A stretch of DNA of 33,142 bases, from positions 969,838 through 1,002,979 of the forward strand of contig BFEA01000116.1 in the NCBI GenBank assembly GCA_003427395.1, given 5' to 3'. The stretch is from Chara braunii (Eukaryota > Streptophyta > Charophyceae > Charales > Characeae). A program made the position numbers and the translations under genes. Under the pieces are notes generated by a model. It saw nothing but the letters and a program-made list of their open reading frames with translations. It was not told where the DNA came from and made no database searches. Below are positions 1 through 8,365 of the stretch, piece after piece. How positions within the stretch are numbered: position 1 is the stretch's first letter; the number at the start of each line of letters is the position of its first letter.

Positions 1-59
<59 letters not shown>

Positions 60-84
60 CATTTTTTTTTTTTTTTTTTTTTTT
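1..84 (-). repeat. long poly-T tract, probable minus-strand poly(A) tail
   Basis: The window opens with 59 T, then C, A and a second run of T to position 84. On the minus strand this is an A-run of more than 80 lying 3' of the small ORF at 443-790 and of an AATAAA hexamer at 131-136. That order (ORF, signal, A-tail) is what a retroposed transcript would leave. The window edge cuts the tract, so any target-site duplication cannot be seen. Confidence 0.6.
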
Positions 85-130
85 AAAGTTTTTTTGTTTT
101 TCATTTGTTTTTCTTTTGATTTTGTTCACA

Positions 131-136
131 TTTATT
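131..136 (-). promoter_or_regulatory. AATAAA polyadenylation-signal-like hexamer
   Basis: The plus strand reads TTTATT, so the minus strand carries AATAAA, 47 bases before the uninterrupted A-tail. The bases between are already A-rich. The usual spacing is 10-30, so this is suggestive only; its support is the A-tail and the upstream minus-strand ORF. Confidence 0.4.
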
Positions 137-377
137 GTAAACAAATGTTGATGTCCTCGAAGTACCGGTACTTCGATGCTCATCACCGTAGCTGTAGGCT
201 AGGCCTACCGGTAGCTTTAGGGTCGGGCCTTGACAACCGGTAGGTACTGGTGGTTTAAGAGGTAGGTGTTGATGCCCAAACTGCAATTCGAAACTGTATC
301 TTGGCCCATAGTGCAATTATAACTCGTTTTTGTGACTCCCATGTAGCTTCCCCCCCCTAAAGAAAGACGTTCCTCAA

Positions 378-463
378 GGGTGTTAGTGGCGCTGTTGAGA
401 GCAGACACAACTAGCATCCTCGGCGGATGCTAGTGTCTGCTCTCACCACCGCCACTGATACCC
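378..463. repeat. large imperfect palindrome made of two head-to-head hairpin motifs
   Basis: The left arm (378-419) and right arm (425-463) are inverted copies around a 5-base centre. Each arm contains the GAGAGCAGACAC / GTGTCTGCTCTC motif that also forms the top of the hairpins at 7389-7440 and 33071-33124. It therefore looks like two copies of the same dispersed hairpin in opposite orientation. The minus-strand ORF at 443-790 ends inside the right arm. Confidence 0.7.
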
Positions 464-790
464 TTTATCCATATTTCCTCCAAAATATTGTTTTTTCAGT
501 CTCCCCTTGATACATACTCCCTGCCATTTGATGTTGGGCGTACTTAGTCGATGTTCGAGGTCTTGATACTTCTGCTGTGAATTGTTCTGGTCTTGGCCTT
601 GGGTTCGTTGATTCTCAGAATTTTTAAGGGATCGAACTTCTTTGAAAAGCTGTGAATTGTTCTGGTCTTGGCCTTGGGTTGGTTGATTCTCAGAATTTTC
701 AAGGGATTGAATTTCTTTGAAAATGTCTATTTCCTGCATATATCGTTTGACTGCCAATTGTCTGGATTTTTTTTTACATTTCTTTGCCAT
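443..790 (-). CDS. small hypothetical basic/Gln-Asn-rich protein with an internal 25-residue repeat
   Basis: I do not recognise a family. An ATG at 788-790 opens a 115-residue frame; an in-frame ATG at 803-805 adds only MFFFF, encoded by a homopolymer, so I prefer the inner start. The N-terminus is strongly basic (MAKKCKKKSRQLAVKRY). Two tandem 25-residue units follow, each containing SENQ-TQGQDQNNSQ, encoded by a 75-bp duplication that keeps frame. The C-terminus is tryptophan- and basic-rich and ends inside the palindrome at 378-463. Downstream lie AATAAA and a long A-tail, so it may be a retroposed gene or part of a retroelement. Against a real gene: short length, no homology I can name, and a stop inside a repeat. 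Confidence 0.3.
   Translation of the reverse strand: MAKKCKKKSRQLAVKRYMQEIDIFKEIQSLENSENQPTQGQDQNNSQLFKEVRSLKNSENQRTQGQDQNNSQQKYQDLEHRLSTPNIKWQGVCIKGRLKKQYFGGNMDKGYQWRW
575..724 (-). repeat. 75-bp direct tandem duplication
   Basis: The units 575-649 and 650-724 both begin CTGTGAATTGTTCTGG and differ at only a few positions. The period is a multiple of three and preserves the minus-strand frame, giving the 25-residue repeat of the ORF at 443-790. Confidence 0.8.
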
Positions 791-1057
791 GAAAAAAAAA
801 AACATTATTCAACCAATCAGCTTCTGAGTCCACTTCATACTCCCACTCATTGTGAATGTACCTAGTGAATTGTGTCAGTTTAAAATCGAGGTTTATTTCA
901 TTTATAAAAGTTAGGGCCTTGATCTGGCTTCTTTCGGAAAGTCCGAGCAATCATGCACATTATGTGGTCTAATCCTGGGTGTGGGCTCCGGGGTAAAAAT
1001 GGCTGCAAGCTTGAGGGCACCCTCTAGATCATCTGAGATGAGGACAAAGTCTATGCC

Positions 1058-1188
1058 TTTTTTTTTTTTTTTTTGTGGCCTCTATTCTGGTGGTGGTAAG
1101 AGAACCCCTGGAATTGAGGCTTTGCCTGATGGGCCGCTCCATCTATTAGTGGGGAGCGTCACCTGTTGGGAATCGAGTCCAACGTCCC
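1058..1188 (-). mobile_element. structured SINE-like repeat, copy A (T-run plus core)
   Basis: A run of 17 T (1058-1074) is followed by a partly hairpin-forming spacer containing GGTAAGAGAA and by the 53-bp core at 1136-1188. The core begins GCTCCATCTATTAGTGGGGAGC and ends with a CAACGTCCC-type block. The same core occurs at 6890, 7442, 13042, 21876 and, reversed, 33016. I set the strand so that the homopolymer is a 3' poly(A) tail. The core folds into two mini-stems: GCTCC/GGAGC, then a 5-6 bp stem around a roughly 7-9 nt loop. Confidence 0.65.
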
Positions 1189-1540
1189 TTGATTACACCA
1201 TTTCCTGTACAACATAGAAACAAAACCTTGAGAATTCAGAATGTCCCGCCTCTTCAGGCTCCAATAGCCTGCCAGATAATCAAATAGAAACTAGCTGCAC
1301 CAACTTTAAGACTCTCCAATACCAAACCATTTTAGATCCACCAGAGATGACTTGGACAAGCAGGATGAATCGTCGGTTTGCAGGCAAGAGAATGTTCAGT
1401 CATTTGGGTAGAACCTGCGGTGAGTATCGGACAGCGCAAGCGAGCCACAAAGGTTGCTTACGATCCGCTTATCCTCCTCCACGTCCAACAGTAGGGACCA
1501 GGGTGTGGGATGTGGGGGGTGTGAGGGGGAGAAGACGTGG

Positions 1541-1702
1541 TAGCTTAGTAGATAGAGCTCTGGCGTAGGCCTAGGACCCTCAATCTCCCCTTTTGGCATC
1601 CCATGTACTTCTTCCCCAGCCTGGCACAGCGCAATACGGATTATTTCATGCTGAAGTCGGTTGACCTTAGCTGTTACATGATGGATATTCTGGGTTCGAT
1701 TC
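1541..1702 (+). other. tRNA-like A-box and B-box sequences, possible decayed tRNA-derived SINE
   Basis: TAGCTTAGTAGATAGAGC at 1541-1558 resembles a tRNA D-arm / pol III A box. A degenerate B-box-like CCTCAATCTCC lies about 37 bases on, the right spacing but a poor match. A perfect GGTTCGATTC B box lies at 1693-1702, too far away for a tRNA. No cloverleaf can be closed. It may be a rearranged tRNA-derived SINE or coincidence. Confidence 0.2.
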
Positions 1703-1747
1703 GCGCTCTGTACACTGGGGACGTACAACACAGATAGGCCTTCCTAT

Positions 1748-1789
1748 ACACACGATAGCACAACCCTTACACACGATAGCACAACCCTT
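1748..1789. repeat. perfect 21-bp tandem duplication
   Basis: Two adjacent identical 21-base units (1748-1768 and 1769-1789) begin ACACACGATAGCACAACCC. This is a recent local duplication with no coding context. Confidence 0.85.
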
Positions 1790-2240
1790 CGCAACAAATG
1801 TACATAGATTACAGCATTATGACATGGCACAGATACAAAGAACATACACAAATCAACACAGACTTGTGACGTTCAACCTCACGCCTTGTGCTGTCTTCCG
1901 GTCGGAGTGATAAATAATGCCGAATAGGCCCTGAAAGAACAGCAAAATGGGGTGTACCAAGGACTTTTAGAAAATTGAGTGTGGGGGCACAGACGAAACT
2001 GAAATCCCCCGTGTGGTCCTAGTTTAGTGAGACATGGCCATAGCCGCGCGCGAAGGAAATAGCGCGCACTGCTTTCAAGCGTTCGTTCAATCCAAAAGTA
2101 TCTTTGAACTTAAATGCGAGCTACTCTACGTCTTTTCGAATGGAAAGGCGAGGGTATGCACGTGGGATCTCGTTTTCAAATTAAGCCTCAGTGTCGTTCA
2201 TTACAAAGTTCGGAATCGGATGTGGATGGTCTCAGTCTGG
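1790..2240. other. stretch with no recognised feature
   Basis: I see no supported gene, RNA or repeat here. An ATG at 2034 opens a 103-codon frame on the plus strand, but it runs into the 162-bp duplication and shows no protein-like pattern. Confidence 0.5.
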
Positions 2241-2574
2241 TCGCTCTTTCCTTGTGTTTGTTCTCGCCACGTGTCCAATAGTGGAACCCCTTTTCCCGAT
2301 AACGCTCCGTGTGGCGACAATCGCTACACAGTGTTGGGCCAATGAGGTGTCACCGCAATGACAATTAACTCGTTAAAAGGCAATAACAATGAGTACGGGA
2401 GATCGCTCTTTCCTTGTGTTCGTTCTCGCCACGTGTCCAATAGTGGAACCCCTTTTCTCGATAACGCTCCGTGTGGCAACATTCGCTACACAAAGTGTTG
2501 GGCCAACGAGGTGCCACCGCCGTCCATAGGATGACAATCAACTCGTTAAAATGCAATAACAACGAGTACGGGAG
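2241..2574. repeat. 162-bp direct tandem duplication
   Basis: Copy 1 starts at 2241 and copy 2 at 2403, both with TCGCTCTTTCCTTGTGT. They stay alignable through the CACGTGTCCAATAGTGG block, AACGCTCCGTGTGGC, GTGTTGGGCC and the closing AACTCGTTAAAA and GAGTACGGGAGA. Copy 2 has small insertions near CCGCCGTCCATAGGA. The divergence is moderate, so the duplication is not fresh. Confidence 0.8.
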
Positions 2575-3322
2575 AAATCAAGTATCAGTAATGACAAAAC
2601 CAATGCCTACAAATCCTGAGCACCTTATTTTGGGAGGGAAATATTAGTGTCCACCGATCTTGGCGACGACTTTTCGTATGTCTCACTCACATACACGTGT
2701 CCTTTCCTCGTTGTACAGGAACGGGCGTGGCGGTCGACGGGAAGTCGACGTTCGCTCAGATCGGGAAAATCGGTCCTCATGGCATAAGAAAGGTTGATCA
2801 CGTATGTCTAATCAATCAGATATTCGATCAAAAAAACAAATAGACACCACGATATGCATTATTTTCCACCCATCGTGCAAACCAATCCAAAGCGTAGGTC
2901 CATGCAATCCAATCAATTGAGAGAACGACCATTCTTCATTCGTGCGAATAGTTAAGCATGCATCGAAGTGATCACATCAGATTTCTGCTTTGTTCCCATC
3001 ATCGGGGTAACAACTCAATCGATACACGTGTGTGAGAGATCACTCATGTATTACGTACGATTAACCATCGAATACCGAGGAGCAGAGAGGGACCAAATAA
3101 GATCACTTGTTCCCGCTGGTCTCCTTAGATCCAACGATACTCATCCTCGCGAGATCCGGTTGAATTTAATGAGACGAGCAGGACATGACCTTGGGAGCTG
3201 ATAGGGACGAGAGAGTTATCAAAACATCCATGAAGAAAATATCAAAAGAGAGAGAGATAGAAGGAAGATGAAGTCGAAGGAGGTAGATGAAGTTGTACCT
3301 TGACCGAAGAAGGGGACGAAGA
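2575..3322. other. stretch with no recognised gene; purine-rich end
   Basis: Nothing supportable from 2575 to 3220. From 3220 to 3322 the plus strand becomes GA-rich (AAGAGAGAGAGATAGAAGG) and leads into the open frame that follows. Two short ATG frames there end within 15 codons. Confidence 0.4.
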
Positions 3323-3358
3323 TAAAGGAGAAGTTGTGAGCACAAAGGTAGATCCTAG

Positions 3359-3958
3359 AACCAAAATCGGCAATCTGTTGTAAACTTAGCTTCCAATATA
3401 AGAAGGAGAGGAACTGAAGATCGAAGGCACCCAAACCTTACGCTCTCTGACTATGGCTCCGGACCATACAATCACTCGTACACACACCTCCCTTACCCTG
3501 GTCTTGGCGATCCCAACCGCCACATACCAACCTCACCCCACAACAATTGCCACCCTGCCAACTCAGCTTCTACACCGACTTGTCCAGATCCCACACTCCG
3601 TCACGGCCATCCGGCGCACAGCCTTGCAAAACTACAGTCAGCTCATCAGGACTTTTCAACTTGCCGTACATACGCATCATCTAGCCACAACTTCACGGAA
3701 ACTGACAGATGGGTTGACAAAGAGAGTTTTTTGGATGCGCTTACGAAATTTATAGTTGCTAACAGGAGGATAGAAGATGGGAAGGAATGGGGTGGAGGTA
3801 GGAGAGGGCGAAGTGAGAGTTCGGGTAAATCGATCGAGGAAAGCCATATCAATCCCCGCATGTTCCTTGCAGCCAATCACATTATAGTGCGAGGGGAGTA
3901 TCCTCCTTACATGATGTTGCCTGATGGTTTCAATACCCTGAGGGGGGGGGATCGGTAG
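3359..3958 (+). CDS. long open frame without a good start, unrecognised protein (exon or gene remnant)
   Basis: After TAG at 3356-3358 the frame stays open for 199 codons to TAG at 3956-3958; its first ATG is only at 3731. The first part is rich in His, Pro, Asn and Ser. The second part looks like a folded protein, with segments such as TETDRWVDKESFLDALTK and HINPRMFLAANHIIV followed by RGEYPPYMMLPDGFNTL. The lack of an early ATG means an internal exon, an unusual start, or a remnant. A GTAGAT...TTAG intron-like stretch overlaps its beginning (3349-3390). I recognise no family. The same frame continues past the stop (next entry). Confidence 0.4.
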   Translation, partial: NQNRQSVVNLASNIRRRGTEDRRHPNLTLSDYGSGPYNHSYTHLPYPGLGDPNRHIPTSPHNNCHPANSASTPTCPDPTLRHGHPAHSLAKLQSAHQDFSTCRTYASSSHNFTETDRWVDKESFLDALTKFIVANRRIEDGKEWGGGRRGRSESSGKSIEESHINPRMFLAANHIIVRGEYPPYMMLPDGFNTLRGGDR

Positions 3959-4210
3959 GGAGTTCCTAAAGGCGGGAAGAAGGAGAGTGTGAAGAGTAGT
4001 GCGGAGCGAGACCAAGATTCTGACGAAAAGGAGCGGGAGAGAAGCGCGTAGGGAGAGGGGATGGAAAACAGTTACAGATGGAGGAAAAAAGGCGTGAAGA
4101 AGAAAGAAGCGAAGATGGCCTGGGGATGGTAGGAAGTGAGGAAAGGTTGCATATATGGTGCTGGCACAGAAACAAAAGGCACCAAAACAGTTACGTTCCG
4201 CCCATCCTAG
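3959..4210 (+). pseudogene. continuation of the 3359 frame, charged, broken by TAG codons
   Basis: Without changing frame, the reading continues after the TAG at 3956 with a lysine/glutamate-rich segment (GKKESVKSSAERDQDSDEKE). It then meets TAG at 4049, 4130 and 4208, and no TAA or TGA. The second block is basic (KKGVKKKEAK). It may be the C-terminal charged tail of the same decayed gene. Purine-rich composition alone could also give a long frame, so the link is an inference. A G8 homopolymer at 3943-3950 is a likely place for a sequencing indel. Confidence 0.3.
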
Positions 4211-5190
4211 TTCTAAAACTAATTCAAGATTGACAAATTCAAAACTGATATCAATGTGTGAGACTGGGCGCGGGAAAAATCCTACGTTTATTCAGATCCC
4301 ACTGAAAATCCACAGAGCTTTCAAGGGTGAATTTAGGAATATTCATTTGCAAGAAAGGACACGTCAACGGGAGACACGGCCACAATTTTTGGAATTCCCA
4401 ACCGCCGAATAAAATTCCTAGCGCGCTTACTAAGGCGCGTATAAGTCCTACGTACCTTCGTAGATGCCAGAAAAAAATTGTGAAAAAGTCCTTAGAAAGA
4501 AAAACAACAAATTTTACAAAGTAGGAGGGCCTCAATGACCGTTGATCCCATGCATACCACCAACTAAACAGACGGGTACGCCTCCCCCCATCCCCTCTAA
4601 GCCTATTAGAGATGGAAAAAGCACGGATAACAAAACTCAGGGCTCAGGAAGTTCGTTCAAGTACAAAACCTAGTACATGAACCAATGGGAGTCTTGCTTG
4701 ATGAACGCAAGATCCGACTGTCCGGGTCAATGTACTCTCTGTCGCTCACATGCTACAACACTGTACACAGTCTGCACTAGGACACTCTCTGTTGCCTACC
4801 GCAGCTTAGTGGTCAAACCTATTTAAAATAATAAAATAATTAATCGGTGACAATATCAGAAGTTACACTGTTGAGTTCAAAAGGTAAGTCCAGATTCCTA
4901 CAAACAACTCTATTTAATCTGACGTGTTCTCAAATAGAAAGCAAATGCGGAAAACGGATTGTTCTACCTATGTTGTCTGTCAGATGTGTTAATGGCAGTC
5001 ACATCTAACTAATCAAAGATAAAATAGAATTGCTTGCATGGATGTTTACATAATGGAATTGACAACGAACTATCACCTGAAATCCACCCCTTCCCCAATT
5101 CTTATTGAAGTCACTTGACGTCAACGTTCCTGAGCAATCCAGATAGCGCTAGTGTCTGAAGGTGTGCACGGCCCACCCTTGTGCCCCAAG
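4211..5190. other. stretch with no recognised feature
   Basis: This is nearly 1 kb of mixed composition. Short frames at 4251-4535 (minus) and 4327-4524 (plus) overlap each other and show no family pattern. I see no repeat shared with the rest of the window. Confidence 0.5.
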
Positions 5191-6552
5191 TCATGAGCTA
5201 TGGCCAGTCCCGTTCGTCCTTTCTTTATCCTCGCACACGATACGAGTAGGTTTGCCCCGCCGGAGGCTCTTTTCAGACGGTCCAGTGATCGTCTCCCCCA
5301 TAGGATTGGCCAGTCCCCCACAACCTCTACTAAGTGCAGCAGGCAGACAAAGGACAAAAGCAGCAAGGCATGCATGCTCTATTTCCGGTGGGTTGGCATG
5401 ATGACCGTGACCCAGTGCTTCATCCACGGCCCTTCAGATGGCAACATCATCTCCTTCCAGATGCTCCACGTGAACAATGCCCACTCTCAAAGCGTCTCGA
5501 GGTTGAGCACACAACTCCTCACATGAGAGGACTCTCGAGACATAACACACATCCTCACGGTAAAAAGTGTCGAAGAGGGTAGATAAGGTGAAGAACAACG
5601 TACCTCAAAATAGCTGCCCCCAAACCACAAATATTCTCACCATCACCTGACGTTGATTGCGATGACGAATCAGTGCCTTGGCACAACCAGCATTATACTG
5701 TCGTTCCACCTCAGCTTCAATCATGCGCCAGATAGTTCTCATCACACCGCAAAACATCAAAATCACCACATTAGCCTTCCTGGCGATACCCCTCTTCTCC
5801 TGGGTCGCCTACCTGCTATTGCCTTCGCCCTCCTCACTGCACACAATCCACGGTTGCTCCCCCAGCTACCCGCGTGCATGCACCACATAAGCAGAAGACA
5901 AGCGCCACAGCTCCGATACCAAAATGCGAGGAAAATGAGCGATAACGAAATTCAGAAACCAAACCGCATCATACATATGAAACGAGATAGTCTTGACCTC
6001 GAACCAAAGCAGAATTGCAACACGAAATACACCGGATAAGAGCACAGCAGAGCTCACAAATGCCAATGTTGAAATAGTCCCGTCATCATCATCAAAAACC
6101 AATGTCGTTCCCCTATGTGGCGCTCGGCGCCCAGACTACAACTGACAGATCCTATCTAGCTTATCTACAATGCCGCCGGTGAAGTCAACAGCTTTCCAAA
6201 GTACGAGCAGACCTCAGCCAATGCCGAACGCATCAAACACCAGGTATGTCCTCGCCACACTTACAACCACGATCCTCCACACAGATGCCACATGCACCCG
6301 AAGACCACCATGCGGGTCATCCAGATACTGGCAGCCTAGCCCGGCTATGGCTGCCTGCCAATCCCCATTACTTGCCCGTGAGCGTGTGGGCGACTCGCGT
6401 GAGAAGCTATTACAGCAGCGCTCGCGCCAGAAGCAGTGAGTTCCCCAATACCCAGCCAGTGGCCAGGCACTTTCCTTTATGGAAAGTGGCCGCCAGTCGG
6501 GAGCTGCCTGGCTGGTCTGGGGCTCTGTCCAGAAGCTTCTGGTAGGCCCCAA
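5191..6552 (-). pseudogene. stop-depleted minus-strand frame with membrane-like segments (decayed or intron-containing gene)
   Basis: One minus-strand frame (codons starting at positions divisible by 3) runs from 6552 to 5191, about 454 codons, with six stops: TGA 6216, TAG 6138, TAG 5868, TAG 5811, TGA 5607, TGA 5436. Chance would give about 20. Between the stops are protein-like pieces. At 6102-5866 there are two hydrophobic segments ending YDAVWFLNFVIAHFPRIL. At 5790-5608 a short hydrophobic stretch is followed by RTIWRMIEAEVERQYNAG. At 5580-5437 there is a soluble-looking stretch. The first piece faintly recalls the last helices of fungal seven-helix proteins of the RTA1 type (FRVA...YDA), but I would not name it so. 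Short introns could hide the stops, e.g. GTACGT at about 5603. Confidence 0.35.
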
Positions 6553-6889
6553 GTCACCGGGCCTCTGTTCCAGGGGAAGATTATGCTGGGCCTCTGGCAG
6601 TTACCTGTGTCCAACTGCCAGGCGTCATGCGTACAGTTTGTCCCTCATGTCAGGCCCAGGGCCTGTCTCCGATTCTATCAGGAAGGGCCTAGAAACCTGA
6701 AACAGATGTTGTTATGCACGGCCTGGCCTCTCTCAACCAACTGACGCTGTGTAACTGTCTGATTTTCCCCCGTTGCAAAAAACACGAAAATAGGCCTCAT
6801 GTAACTCAGGAGGCCCGCCTTCACTTCGGGCGGCCTTACTTGCTGAACAGGCCTAGAAGGGCTTATCGAGGCCTGGAGCCTCGCAGAAG

Positions 6890-6939
6890 GCTCCGATCTA
6901 TTCGTGGGGAGCAGCACGTGGTGGGAATTGACCCCAGCC
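6890..6939 (-). mobile_element. structured SINE-like repeat, copy B (core only, diverged)
   Basis: The core begins GCTCCGATCTATTCGTGGGGAGC and continues with GTGGTGGGAATTGACCCCAGC, so the second mini-stem is partly lost. No T-run touches it. An upstream GC-rich inverted repeat (GGCCCGCC...GGGCGGCC, about 6821-6834) is not shared with other copies. It shares TATTCGTGGGGAGC with copy D, which suggests a subfamily. Confidence 0.55.
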
Positions 6940-6987
6940 TGACTGCCCTCTCATGCCAATCTCTAACAGTCTGCTCTGCCGTGAGTA

Positions 6988-7064
6988 TTCAGCACACCTG
7001 CACCTTATATCTGGACGAGCATCACTACGAGAACGAACGGGATATAAGGTGCAGGTGTGCTGAA
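6988..7064. repeat. perfect 24-bp inverted repeat with 29-nt loop
   Basis: The left arm 6988-7011 (TTCAGCACACCTGCACCTTATATC) and right arm 7041-7064 are exact reverse complements around a 29-base loop. The match stops abruptly at both ends. No flanking direct repeat is clear, so a transposon origin is not shown. As RNA it would be a very stable stem. Confidence 0.85.
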
Positions 7065-7362
7065 AGGCAAATAAAACAGGTGTGTACACATCCCATCATG
7101 CTTGAGTGCACAGTCGTGGTGGTCTTCACACCTTTCACCTTTCAGAATACAACACTTGAAACGACTGTTTCATCAAAACCATACATGTATTAAATTATTA
7201 AAAAACATTACTATCATTTAAAATATTGCATATAACTTTTTTTTTTTTTTTTCACTTTGGATCTCTGCATCCGTGTGGAAAAGGCGTTGCTCGGTTGAGT
7301 CAGTGTTGACAGTGTACAAACACACTCCCTCAGAGAGGCAACTTTTGCGCAGTCACAAAAAC

Positions 7363-7494
7363 TTTTTTTTTTTTTTTTTTTTTAAGCCCTACCAGTGTTA
7401 GTGTTGCTGATAAGAGCAGACACCACTAACACCTGGGTAGAGACTCCACTATTGGTGGGGAGCGTCACCTGCTGGAAACCGGGTCCAGCGTCCC
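7363..7494 (-). mobile_element. structured SINE-like repeat, copy C (T-run, hairpin and core)
   Basis: This copy shows all parts. A run of 21 T (7363-7383) is followed by a hairpin at 7389-7440 and the core at 7442-7494. The hairpin pairs CTACC with GGTAG and GTGTTAGTG (7395-7403) with CACTAACAC (7424-7432), with GCTGATAAGAGCAGACAC at its top. The apical sequence matches the reversed copy at 33071-33124 almost exactly although the stems differ. Read from the minus strand, the order is core, hairpin, poly(A). Confidence 0.75.
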
Positions 7495-7738
7495 ATTTAC
7501 ATAACCTTTGTCAAGTTTGTCTCTTTATAAAGATATGTGAAGATAAAGACTGCCTCTTCAGCCAAATCAGGCCGCCAGATACAACTATTAGCCCTAGCAG
7601 AAAATATCTCCTGGGAAAAATCTAACGAACAGACCGACAGTGGAGACAAACTTTCCTTGAGGTTGCATCAAATGCTAGAAGCCTCAGAGGTCCAATAAAT
7701 ATTGCATTCATACTTCATTGAGGATACCACTGCAAATC

Positions 7739-7751
7739 TTTTTTTTTTTTT
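7739..7751. repeat. T homopolymer bordering the deubiquitinase-like frame
   Basis: Thirteen T lie directly before the open frame that starts at 7759. They may be the tail of a minus-strand retroposon or mark a junction. Confidence 0.6.
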
Positions 7752-7758
7752 AAACTAA

Positions 7759-8047
7759 ATCTACTTTCTTCTCTCAATTTTCTTTATATACATTGTGCAT
7801 GGGCCTGGCCATTACATGGCTATTGTACACGCCTCTGACCATTGGGAGGTGTGGAACGACGGTGTCATGGTCCATGCCATGATTGATATTACTGATTTCG
7901 TACTCTATGATGTTGTTCTCTTGCCACATCAATCTGTCCGCAACCTCCTTTATGTCGAAGATCATTCCTCTGGCACCGTAGTGCAGCAGTACAATGTACA
8001 GACACTGTGTGACCTTCTCCTTTGCACAGCCACAGACACTGTTGCAC
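7759..8047 (+). CDS. partial deubiquitinase-like (USP/C19-type) C-terminal catalytic segment
   Basis: The frame opens after TAA at 7756-7758 and runs 96 codons without a stop until adapter sequence interrupts it at 8048; neither end is a true gene end. The segment IYIVHGPGHYMAIVHASDHW followed by EVWNDG matches the layout of the His box of ubiquitin-specific proteases. In that family the signature is a beta strand, GHYxA with the catalytic His (codon 7810-7812), then a Trp and an N-D pair carrying the Asp (7855-7860). The Cys box would lie upstream and is not present. The assignment rests on this one box; OTU or another papain-fold protease is possible. It lies on the same strand as the RING segment. 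Confidence 0.4.
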
Positions 8048-8085
8048 CTGTCTCTTATACACATCTAGATGTGTATAAGAGACAG
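8048..8085. other. Nextera mate-pair junction adapter (assembly artefact)
   Basis: A perfect 38-bp palindrome made of CTGTCTCTTATACACATCT and its reverse complement. This is the Tn5 mosaic-end circularisation junction used in mate-pair libraries, not genomic DNA. The sequences on its two sides need not be neighbours in the genome. It also creates false peptides such as SYTHLDVYKRQ and MCIRDS. Confidence 0.97.
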
Positions 8086-8086
8086 C

Positions 8087-8332
8087 ACTATATGTCCATT
8101 TTGTGGCCACGGACGCTATGCTGAATGCATGCTCTTTTGTGGGGGGCGTTCTTCCTTTATTATGGCCTGCAATAGACATGCTATTTGTCAGGAATGTATG
8201 GTTGGCATGCTTCATGCCAGCCGTCGTGGCAGTTGTTGTTTTGAGAATGCTCAGTTAGGTCTTCCATGCGCTCATCCACCCCATCCTTACAATGTGTGTC
8301 CTTTCTGTCGTCAAGGACAGCCTCATTCTTGA
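8087..8332 (+). CDS. partial RING-finger protein segment
   Basis: Between two adapters, the frame from 8087 to TGA at 8330-8332 encodes about 81 residues after the adapter-derived residues are removed. It starts TICPFCGHGRY (C-x2-C), continues with MACNRHAICQECM (C-x2-H-x2-C-x2-C) and ends NVCPFCRQG (C-x2-C). The order C-C-C-H-C-C-C-C and the roughly 21-residue first loop fit a RING-HC domain, which in known families binds zinc and recruits a ubiquitin-conjugating enzyme. The loop before the last pair is long and has extra Cys and His. The 5' end is unknown because the adapter replaces it. It may belong with the deubiquitinase-like frame just upstream, but the frames do not join after simply removing 38 bases. 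Confidence 0.55.
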   Translation, partial: TICPFCGHGRYAECMLFCGGRSSFIMACNRHAICQECMVGMLHASRRGSCCFENAQLGLPCAHPPHPYNVCPFCRQGQPHS

Positions 8333-8365
8333 GCTTTTCCCTGTGTTTAACACCTTCCCCTTCAC

